A stretch of DNA of 64,000 nucleotides, taken from NCBI GenBank assembly GCA_944474755.1, contig OX104115.1, forward strand, positions 69,912,993-69,976,992, written 5' to 3'. The position numbers and the translations under genes are program-made. The DNA is from Limnoperna fortunei. Taxonomy: Eukaryota; Mollusca; Bivalvia; Mytilida; Modiolidae. The notes under the pieces are model-generated. The model did no database searches, was not told the DNA's origin, and saw only the letters and a list, made by a program, of their open reading frames with translations. Shown one piece after another: positions 43,401 through 55,400 of the stretch (position 1 is the first letter of the stretch; every line of letters begins with the position of its first letter).

Positions 43401-46400
43401 ACAGGTTAAATTCAAATATTGGGACTAAAACATTTGTTTGGTTTTCACAAGATTGTGATTTTGTTGAGGTTTGGTTTAGACTGGTTTCACTGCACACGCA
43501 GTTGCTACACTTGTAATTTTGTGCTGGAAATACTTGAGACAACTTTTTGTAATCTCTGTTTGTTTGAATGTTGTTTAACACCACTTTCAGCAATTTTTCA
43601 GCAATATCATGGCGCCCAGTTTTTAGTGGGGGAAGAAGCCATAGTAACTGGAGAAGACCCCAACCTTCGGTAGGAAAACTCTGATACAGTATTTCTTTTA
43701 TTTTAGATGCACACAGTTTGATATTGAAAGTTGATAACAACACAGTCCATGAAGTTGCCAATTGTTTAAAGAGATTCTTCAGACAGCTCAAAGATCCGCT
43801 CTTTACTAAAACTGGTTACCAAGATTGGATCAAATGTGCAGGTAATACTCTGATGTGACTAAGTAACTTTTTATTTTGTTCGAATCAAAAATAAGGTTAG
43901 ATGTTTTCATAATACCCCTCTTTGAAGAAGAGGGGTATACTGTTTTACCCTTATCTATCTGTTTGTCAGTTAATTTGTCTGTCCTTTCGTTCATAAAAAA
44001 AAATTTCTGTCACAGTTTTCTAAGCAACTATAGGATGCATGATATTTTGCATATTGTATTATCCTATAGTACCATATAGTGTATAGCGATTTTATGCTCC
44101 TTGGCCATCTACTTCCTGTCTACCGAATACTTTTTGGTGAAAACGGATGTATCACTAGTGAGCATTAGCTGACAGATACACTTGTTTTTGAACAGTTTTT
44201 GTTCATCTCAGTACGTTGCAATAATTTCAAGTGACCTCTTTTTTTAAACACATAGTGTCCTTTTATTTTTCACAGCAAAAGATAGCATTGAGTCCAAACT
44301 GGCGTTCTATAAATTTCAACTGAATCATCTACCACAGGTCAACAAATGTACAGTCAAGAAATTGGTTCTACACCTAGCCAGGTAAGTACATAAGGGATTA
44401 TGGATGTTCCAGAACAAAAGTTAGCATTGTCCTTCATTTCGAAATATGGAACAAAGTTCATCCAACAGCTTTTTTTTTTACTATTTGAAGTGACTGGATA
44501 TAAATTTTTTTTAGTTGTTAATTTTCTTAATGAAAGAGTTGAAAAATATACACAAAATTATTTGGGGGATGGAAGGTACATGGCTATGCCTACAAAATCT
44601 ATAAAACTTTTAAACCTACTTTCCATGTAAAATTGTATCTGCTAAATACAATATGTATGTCCTTTCACTGATTCCAAGTTTGAGTTTACCATACCAGTAT
44701 CAGAGTTTTTATTAGCTCAAACTTGGAAGTGGCTAAGATGTTTTTCTGGAAATTGAAGCAGGTAATATTATTCCGAGAATGCCATTTTAACAAACAAAAA
44801 AGAAAATAGTGTTCAGTTTTCTAATAAGAAAATAAATATATGTACAAAAGTCCAGATGCAGTTTTAAGATAAATTTTTTGTAATATACATGTGAACTAAA
44901 ACATATTTTTTAGCTGTACTTCTTGTTAAATGAATTTTTCCATTTTAGTTTGTCTTCACATAGTAAAGAGAACAGAATGGATATAAAAAATATAGCTTTG
45001 GCTTTTGGTTCCACGCTTATGAGAGGTGGAGCTGAGGTAAGGATAAATAGTTTTTTTAGAAGAGGCAGTGCTGAGGTAAGGAGGCTGTAGAAGTTAGGGA
45101 AAGTAGCATAGAGCAAGGCTATGGAAATTATATTGAGAGGCTGAGGTAAAGCTAAGGAAGTTATCTTATGAGAGGTGGGGATGAGGTAAGGCTATGGTAG
45201 TTATATTTTGTGAGGTGGTGCTGAGGTAAGGCTATGGTAGTTCTATTTTGTGAGGTGGTGCTGAGGTAAGGCTATGGTAGTTATATTTTGAGAGGTGGTG
45301 CTGAGGTAAGGCTATGGTAGTTATATTTTGTGAGGTGGGGATGAGGTAAGGCTATGGTAGTTATATTTTGAGAGGTGGTGCTGAGGTAAGGCTATGGTAG
45401 TTGTATTTTGTGACATGGTGCTGAGGTATGGCTATGGTAGTTCTATTTTGTGAGGTGGTGCTGAGGTAAAGCTATGGTAGTTGTATTTTGTGACATGGTG
45501 CTGAGGTAAGGCTATGGTAGTTATATTTTGTGAGGTGGTGCTGAGGTAAGGCTATGGTAGTTGTATTTTGTGTGGTGGTGCTGAGGTAAGGCTATGGTAG
45601 TTGTATTTTGTGACATGGTGCTGAGGTAAGGCTATGGTAGTTATATTTTGTGAGGTGGTGCTGAGATAAGGCTATGGTAGTTATATTTTGTGAGGTGGTG
45701 CTGAGATAATGATATGGTAGTTATAAGTTGTGAGGCAGTGCTTAGGTAAGGGTATGGTAGTTTTATTATGAGAGATGGTGCTGAGGTTATAATATAAGAG
45801 GTGGTGATGTGGTTTAGGCTATAATTTTTATATTATTTAGAGGTAGTGATGAGGTAAGGCTATGAGGTTTCTGTTTTGAGAGGTGGTTCTGAGGTTTAAA
45901 AAATCCTTTCTGAAAGTATAAATCCAAATGTTTTGTATTTTGGTACAAATAATGTACTGAGTGGTTAAGGTAGTTAGTCACCTACTATTGATCACATGGT
46001 CTGTCAACACTGAGTGGTTAAGGTAGTAAGTCACCTACTATTGATCACATGGTCTGTCAACACTGAGTGGTTAAGGTAGTAAGTCACCTACTATTGATCA
46101 CGTGGTCTGTCAACACTGAGTGGTTAAGGTAGTTAGTCACCTACTATTGATCACATGGTCTGTCAACACTGAGTGGTTAAGGTAGTAAGTCACCTACTAT
46201 TGATCACGTGGTCTGTCAACACTGAGTGGTTAAGGTAGTTAGTCACCTACTATTGATCACGTGGTCTGTCAACACTGAGTGGTTAAGGTAGTTAGTCACC
46301 TACTATTGATCACATGGTCTGTCAACACTGAGTGGTTAAGGTAGTTAGTCACCTACTATTCATCACATGGTCTGTCAACACTGAGTGGTTAAGGTAGTTA

Positions 46401-49400
46401 GTCACCTACTATTGATCACATGGTCTGTCAACACTGAGTGGTTAAGGTAGTTAGTCACCTACTATTGATCACGTGGTCTGTCAACACTGAGTGGTTAAGG
46501 TAGTTAGTCACCTACTATTGATCACGTGGTCTGTCAACACTGAGTGGTTAAGGTAGTTAGTCACCTACGATTGATCACGTGGTCTGTCAACACTGAGTGG
46601 TTAAGGTAGTTAGTCACCTACTATTGATCACATGGTCTGTCAACACTGAGTGGTTAAGGTAGTTAGTCACCTACTATTGATCACGTGGTCTGTCAACACT
46701 GAGTGGTTAAGGTAGTTAGTCACCTACTATTGATCACGTGGTCTGTCAACACTGAGTGGTTAAGGTAGTAAGTCACCTACTATTGATCACATGGTCTGTC
46801 AACACTGAGTGGTTAAGGTAGTAAGTCACCTACTATTGATCACGTGGTCTGTCAACACTGAGTGGTTAAGGTAGTTAGTCACCTACTATTGATCACATGG
46901 TCTGTCAACACTGAGTGGTTAAGGTAGTTAGTCACCTACTATTGATCACATGGTCTGTCAACACTGAGTGGTTAAGGTAGTTAGTCACCTACTATTGATC
47001 ACATGGTCTGTCAACACTGAGTGGTTAAGGTAGTTAGTCACCTACTATTGATCACGTGGTCTGTCAACACTGAGGTTGCGGGTTTTAGTATCACTGTGGG
47101 AGGTGTGCACTCGACTCCAATCTAAATTGACAAGGATTGCCTGCTTTTCTACTGAGGGTCACGAAATTTCTCCTGATACTCTGGCTTCCATCCCCAGTAA
47201 AAACTGGACTCCTCGATATAGCTGAAAAATTTCTGAAAATGGCATTAAACAACATTCAAACAAACAAATAATGTATGTTTGATCTTATGAGAATATTTCT
47301 CATTTTGTCATGATGGGGCAAAAACATGGCTGCAATCTTTGTTTCTTATCGATTGAAATGTATTATGTCTTCTCACCTAAAATTACAGGCCCTAATGTAT
47401 TGTGACTTTTCAGGATTGCAGTATAATAGATCCTTTATGGGCCAATTAAAAATGTCCTTGTAAAATGGCAATGCAACTTTTAAGATCGCCTGCATGACAA
47501 AGTTTTGTTTAATGGACATCTGGTAACATTGAGATTCAGTGTTGTGGTGATGTTTAAGATCTTTGCTTTGCCAGAGTTGCAGGGCGGTTTGAAAACCTTT
47601 GCTTGAATATGTCCCAGTGCAGAGTGCAGTGTGAAATCATTTGCTTATGTGTGTTTATAATCTGCTGTTTATAGTCTGTTACTAAAATTACTTGTATAGA
47701 CAAGAGTTATGTGCCCCTTAGCCTCATAAATGTGTATTTGTAATTGTGAGTATTTATTTTTATGTTATAGTGTATACAGCAAGAAAATTATATAAGCATT
47801 TTGTATTCAAGAAAATTGGAGAACACATGTGTAGGTATCATGTATATGATTAATAGCTGCATATGTCGAGCTGTTTGCTTCTGACACAAAAGGTTGTATA
47901 AACATGTATCTTTAAGTAACAAATTACCAGTCCACCTCCTCTTCAGTCACCTTGAACTTTTCAAATGAATAAGGGAGCAGACTGGCGGCTTTTCTTCAAT
48001 TCTATTCAGCCCCCATTCAAAATTTACCACTAGTTGATTTTTCTTTTTACCCCCGAGTTATGAAATGTACTATATGTACATCGACATGAGTTTCTCTTTT
48101 CACTGTCCATCCACTACCCTATGTATTGTAGCCCCCTGTTACAAGATGAAGCATCGCTTAATCCCATTATCTGACAACGGCCTCTTAATTATTTGCGTAT
48201 TGGGGAAACTATTGACCTTTTTTGCTCTGACTCGGACACCAAGTTTCGTTGAGTAATGGGAGACCCCTCAAAACGAGCGAAATCATTTCACTAATATCAC
48301 ATTAAATTTTCGGGGTGTCATGTCAGATAAAATTTTTCGCAAATTTAGAAAAACCGAAGGGTATTCAAGGAAACTCACAAACACCCATAAAATAGTCCAG
48401 AAATGCTCAGCTGAAAAATATCCAATGCATTTAACAAACTATATAAATAAATTTATTTATCAATTCTGTATGAAATTGCTTTTTAAATGCAGCTCTAATA
48501 TCTAAATTCCATTGAATAATAAATCCACTGTCCATGCTACAGCGCGGCGCAGCCAAATATCAAAATAAGAACTAATTTCCTCTCCCTCAGTCAAAGGTCA
48601 TTTACAGAGCCGTTGTCAAATTGAAAACAAAATTTTTAATTTTCACACTTTTCACTGTATTTTTTTTGTTTGTTCCCCATATTACGAGCAAATCTACCAA
48701 GTTTCATCTCATTCCGAAATAAAATAAAGCCGTTTCAACCTGTTTTATGAACAAACTTTAACGCTTTCAATTGTTCAACTCAACACTTGATTTAAAAAAA
48801 AATCAATTTTCATGTGTCATTATATCTATAGCTGGATGACAAGTTTTCGCTTTCGCAACCTATATATATGTTATAATAAACCATAGGAAGGCTATATCTT
48901 TAAATAATATCAATACTGAATTCCAAAGTTATAAAAATTTTACCTTTTTAAGAAGAAAAATGGGCACATTACTTATCTTTTAGAACAAATTTTTACATTT
49001 ACTTTCTAATTTTTGTAATTGCACAATCAAACATTCTTAAACAGTACTCAATATATAAATCAAATAATTATGGTTCAAAAATGGGTGTACATTTGTATTT
49101 ACTAAAATTCAACTGATTATTAATAGGTTAATAGCAATATTTCCAAAGAAGTTTCTTAAAAAAGAGATTTACACAGCCAGGAGTTTTGAAGTACCCTTTA
49201 TGACATCATGCAAACTGTGACGTCATAATGCTATGATGTTGTAACCATATATTGTAAACAAGTAAACATCAATACAAGAATTTGAAATAAATGGTGGAAG
49301 CAAAAAAAAACATGTTTTTAAAATTAGTAACTGAGTGCATTTATTGTGTACAAGGTCCATGGTTACCAAATGAAACCACTCCACCTACTTATATGTCACT

Positions 49401-52400
49401 TTTATATATATATGCACATATCCTGGCTTATTCCATTTACATGTGCACCACCCCCCCCCCCCCCCCCACAAACAATGTTTAAGCTACCTTTGTAATCTCA
49501 GGAAGACATTTCTGTAATTGTATTTCTAAAATAGGAATCAGATTATTATCTACTAATTTTGTTCTTTAAATATGGATCAATTTCATATATTTACAATAAA
49601 AGCTTCATTTTATAGTTTGTTTACATTCTTCAGTGCCTACAATTATCTCCCTTGGTAGACAAGGTTTTAACTTTATTATTAGTGTCTATTTTGTTAATTG
49701 CTAAAAGGTAGAAATATGAATGTTGATTACAAGTGTTTCCCCTTGGTAAAATGAAGCATTTGAGGAAAAATACTGGATTTAAATACATCTTGTAGAAATG
49801 GTCATGCAATCATAATTTGTTTGGGGGGGAAAGTGCGTGCTAGATTATGACCCGACTCTATCTGTTGCTACTGGATCAGTTTTTCAGACAAAAATTAATG
49901 ATATAAATAAAATACAAACCATATTTTACTGGCTTTGCATGCTTTTTAGCTCACCTGACCCGTAGGGTCATGTGAGCTATTGTTATCACTTTGCGTCCGT
50001 CGGCGTCGTCGGCGTCGTCGTCGTCGGCGGCGTCTGTAAACTTTTTACATTTTAATCTTCTTCTCTGAAACCACTTGGCCAATTGAAACCAAACTTGGCC
50101 ATAATGTTCATTAGATGGACCTTTACAAAGTTTGTGTTTTTTATTTTGATTGGTAAACCAATATGGCCGCTACCTCAAGACTTAGTTTAACATAGGACCC
50201 TATGGGAAAAAAGTTTAAAAGGGCTTCTTCTCTGAAACCGTTTAACCAATCAAAACAAAACTTACCAGCAATATTGTTTGGATGGTCCTCTATAAAGTTT
50301 GTGTTTTTGATGGGAATTGGAAATTCAAAATGGCCGCCACCGCAGGACTTAGTTTAACATAGAACCCTATGGGAAAAAGTTTTAAAAGGCTTCTTCTCTG
50401 AAACCGGTTAACCAATCAAAACAAAAACTTACTAGCAATATTGTTTAGATGGTCCTCTATAAAGTTTGTGTTTTTTATGGCAATTGGAAATTCAAAATGG
50501 CTGCCACCGCAGGACTTAATTTAACATAGGACCCTATGGGAAAAGTTTGAAAGGCTTCTTTTCTGAAACCGGTCAACCAATGGAAACAAAATTTACTAGC
50601 AATATTGTTTGGATGGTCCTCTATAAAGTTAATGTTTTTTATCCCAATCAGAAATTCAAAATGGCCGCCACCGCAGGACTTTGTTTAACATTCAACCCTA
50701 TGAGAAAAAAGTTTAAAATGGCTTCTTCCCTGAAACCGTTTAACCAATCAAAACAAAACTTACTAGCAATATTGTTTGGATGGTCCTCTATAAAGTTTAT
50801 GTTTTTTATGGCAATTGGAAATTCAAAATGGCCGCTACCGCAGGACTTAGTTTAACATAGGACCCTATGGGAAAAAGTTTTTAAAGGCTTCTTCTCTGAA
50901 ACCGGTTAATCAATGGAAACAAAAACTTACTAGCAATATTGTTTGGATGGTCCTCTATAAAGTTTGTGTTTTTTATGGCAATTGGAAATTCAAAATGGCC
51001 GCTACCGCAGGACTTAGTTTAACATAGGACCCTATGGGAAAAAGTTTTTAAAGGCTTCTTCTCTGAAACAGGTTAATCAATGGAAACAAAAACTTACTAG
51101 CAATATTGTTTGGATGGTCCTTTATAAAGTTTATGTTTTTTATGGCAATTGGAAATTCAAAATGGCCGCCACCACCGCAGGACTTAGTTTAACATAGGAC
51201 CCTATGGGCAAATAAAAAAAATCTTCTCTATACAACCGGTTAACCAATGAAACAAAGCTTTCCAGTAATATTGTTTGGATGGTCCTAATTAAAGTTTATT
51301 GAAAATTACAGGACTTACTTTAACATCAGGGAAATGCCATCTTCATTTCCTATAAAATCAGGTGAGCGATACAGGCTCTTAAGAGCCTCTGGTTTGGTAA
51401 GCAGTATCATGGATTTGGTTGGAAGTACATTTGTGAGCAATATCATATAGTACCTTATCTCGCAGATTTCCAGGGTGAATGCGTACATGCGCTATGTTTT
51501 GCTGTTCTAAAGGGTTGAAGTGCACACAGGTATTTTTTTTTTGGTTTTGTTCAAAGTAAAATTTATTTAGTTGCAATAGTGTTTAATAACTAAATTAATT
51601 TCGCTTCTGTTTTCCATTGAGTAATTTAGCTTTTTTAGCTCACCTGACCCAAAGGGTCAGGTGAGCTATTGTTATCACTTTGCGTCCGTCGGCGTCGTCG
51701 TCGGGCGTCTGTAAACTTTTTACATTTTAATCTTCTTCTCTGAAACCACTTGGCCAATTGAAACCAAACTTGGCCATAATGTTCATTGGATGGACCTTTA
51801 CAAAGTTTGTGTTTTTTATTTTGATTGGTAATCCAATATGGACGCCACCTCAAGACTTAGTTTAACATAGGACCCTATGGGAAAAAAGTTTAAAAGGGCT
51901 TCTTCTCTGAAACCGTTTAACCAATCAAAACAAAACTTACTAGCAATATTGTTTGGATGGTCCTCTATAAAGTTTGTGTTTTTGATGGGAATTGGAAATT
52001 CAAAATGGCCGCCACCGCAGGACTTAGTTTAACATAGAACCCTATGGGAAAAAGTTTTAAAAGGCTTCTTCTCTGAAACCGGTTAATCAATGGAAACAAA
52101 AACTTACTAGCAATATTGTTTAGATGGTCCTCTATAAAGTTTGTGTTTTTTATGGCAATTGGAAATTCAAAATGGCTGCCACCGCAGGACTTAATTTAAC
52201 ATAGGACCCTATGGGAAAAAGTTTGAAAGGCTTCTTTTCTGAAACCGGTCAACCAATGGAAACAAAACTTACTAGCAATATTGTTTGGATGGTCCTCTAT
52301 AAAGTTAATGTTTTTTTATCCCAATCGGAAATTCAAAATGGCCGTCACCGCAGGACTTGGTTTAACATTCAACCCTATGAGAAAAAAGTTTAAAAGGGCT

Positions 52401-55400
52401 TCTTCTCTGAAACCGTTTAACCAATCAAAACAAAACTTACTAGCAATATTGTTTGGATGGTCCTCTATAAAGTTTATGTTTTTTATGGCAATTGGAAATT
52501 CAAAATGGCCACTACCGCAGGACTTAGTTTAACATAGGACCCTATGGGAAAAAGTTTTAAAAGGCTTCTTCTCTGAAACCAGTTAATCAATGGAAACAAA
52601 AACTTACTAGCAATATTGTTTGGATGGTCCTCTATAAAGTTTATGTTTTTTATGGCAATTGGAAATTCAAAATGGCCGCTACCGCAGGACTTAGTTTAAC
52701 ATAGGACCCTATGGGAAAAAGTTTTTAAAGGCTTCTTCTCTGAAACCGGTTAATCAATTGAAACAAAAACTTACTAGCAATATTGTTTGGATGGTCCTTT
52801 ATAAAGTTTATGTTTTTTATGGCAATTGGAAATTCAAAATGGCCACCACCGCCGCAGGACTTAGTTTAACATTGGACCCTATGGGCAAATAAAAAAAATC
52901 TTCTCTATACAACCGGTTAACCAATGAAACAAAGCTTTCCAGTAATATTGTTTGGATGGTCCTAATTAAAGTTTATTGAAAATTACAGGACTAACTTTAA
53001 CATCAGGGAAATGCCATCTTCATTTCCTATAAAATCAGGTGAGCGATACAGGCTCTTAAGAGCCTCTGGTTTCTTAAATTCTTTGTTGTTTCTGTCTACA
53101 AGGAAATCAAATTTATGCCATTCAAGGCCATGTAACTTACTGATTAAAACCATAAATTTTAATGTTTTTGAGTAAAATTTAGACAGAAAGATGTATTTTT
53201 TAATGGTTTACTGTTATCTGACAAAATAAAGTGAAAATTACAGCATTATAGCTGCAATGGCTGAACTAATAACATCATTGACATACAAACTTTTAGACAA
53301 CAAAGTAAAAAATCAACACTTCAACTTGACAACGGCCTCTTAATTATTTGCGTATTGGGGAAACTATTGACCTTTTTTGCTCTGACTCGGACACCAAGTT
53401 TCGTTGAATAATGGGAGACCCCTCAAAACGAGCGAAATCATTTCACTAATATCACATTAAATTTTCGGGGTGTCATGTCAGATAAAATTTTTCGCAAATT
53501 TAGAAAAACCGAAGGGTATTCAAGGAAACTCACAAACACCCATAAAATAGTCCAGAAATGGGCTTTGCACAATCAGCTGAAAAATATCCAATGCATTTAA
53601 CAAACTATATAAATAAATTTATTTATCAATTCTGTATGAAATTGCTTTTTGAATGCAGCTCTAATATCTAAATTCCATTGAATAATAAATCCACTGTCCA
53701 TGCTACAGCGCGGCGCAGCCAAATATCAAAATAAGAACTAATTTCCTCTCCCTCAGTCAAAGGTCATTTACAGAGCCGTTGTATCTACTGAGGGTCAGGA
53801 AATTTCTCCTGATACTCTGGCTTCCATCCCCAGTAAAACTGGACTCCTCGATATAGCTGAAAAATTTCTGAAAATGGCATTAAACAACATTCAAACAAAC
53901 AAATAATGTATGTTTGATCTTATGAGAATATTTCTCATTTTGTCATGATGGGGCAAAAACATGGCTGCAATCTTTGTTTCTTATCGATTGAAATGTATTA
54001 TGTCTTCTCACCTAAAATTACAGGCAACTTTTAATATCGCCTGCATGACAAAGTTTTGTTTAATGGACACCTGGTAACATTGAGATTCAGTGTTGTGGTG
54101 ATGTTTAAGATCTTTGCTTGGCCAGAGTTGCAGGGCAGTTTGAAAACCTTTGCTGAATATGTCCCAGTGCAGAGTGCAGTGTGAAATCATTTGCTTATGT
54201 GTGTTTATAATCTGCTGTTTATAGTCTGTTACTAAAATTACTTGTATAGACAAGAGTTATGTGCCCCTTAGCCTCATAAATGTGTATTTTTAATTGTGAG
54301 TATTTATTTTTATATTATAGTGTATACAGCAAGAAAATCTTCCATTGGAAATGAAAGTTGTAGAAGATTTAGTCACTCATCACTGTGTTCTGTTTGAGGT
54401 GAGTATAAGTGTTTGTTCATTAGGGCTGTTCTGTTTGAGGTGAGTATAAGTGTTTGTTCATTAGGGCTGTTCTGTTTGAGGTGAGTATAAGTGTTTGTTG
54501 GTTAGTGCTGTTCTGTTTGAGGTGAGTATAAGTGTTTGTTGGTTAGTGCTGTTCTGTTTGAGGTGAGTATAAGTGTTTGTTGGTTAGTGCTGTTCTGTTT
54601 GAGGTGAGTATAAGTGTTTGTTTGTTAGGGCTGTTCTGTTTGAGGTGAGTATAAGTGTTTGTTCGTTAGTGCTGTTCTGTTTGAGGTGAGTATAAGTGTT
54701 TGTTCGTTAGTGCTGTTCCGTTTGAGGTGAGTATAAGTGTTTGTTTGTTAGTGCTGTTCTATTTGAGGTGAGTATAAGTGTTTGTTTGTTTGTGCTGTTC
54801 TGTTTGAGGTGAGTATAAGTGTTTGTTCGTTAGGGCTGTTCCAATAAAACATGAGGCACATGAGAATTTACTTTCACAAGGCCACTTTGGATGCAATGTT
54901 TAAATTTCTGTTTGCTGGAACATGGAAAAATCATAAAATGTTTCAATGGTTACCTTAAGTTTATACATTACTAATTGATTGATTGTTTGGTGGCTTTACA
55001 TCCTGTAAGATGTATTTCTGGTATGTTTATGAAGAGAAGTTAATAGGAGCTTATAGGATATATAATTATATAAGCATTGTATATTCAAGAAAATTGGAGA
55101 ACATGTTTGTAGGTATCATGTATATGATTAATAGCTGCATATGTCGAGCTGTTTGCTGCTGACACAAAAGGTTGTATAAACATGTATCTTTAAGTAACAA
55201 ATTACCACTCCACCTCCTCTTCAGTCACCTTGAACTTTTCAAGTGAATAAGGGAGCAGACTAGCGGCTTTTCTTCAATTATATTCAGCCCCCATTCAAAA
55301 TTTACCACTGGTTGATTTTTCTTTTTACCCTCGAGTTATGAAATGTACTATATGTACATCGACATGACTTTCTCTTTTCACTGTCCATCCACTACCCTAT

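Noticed and set aside
43375..43791. Minus-strand open frame of 138 codons
   Set aside because: Antisense of exon W24 plus a SINE fragment; no domain.
45956..47068. Cluster of tRNA genes
   Set aside because: Only the A-box part of a tRNA-like SINE head is repeated; there is no B-box or complete cloverleaf in the units.
50547..50855. Open frames in the subfamily C repeats (also 52211, 52281)
   Set aside because: Repeat-derived, inconsistent between units, no recognisable domain.
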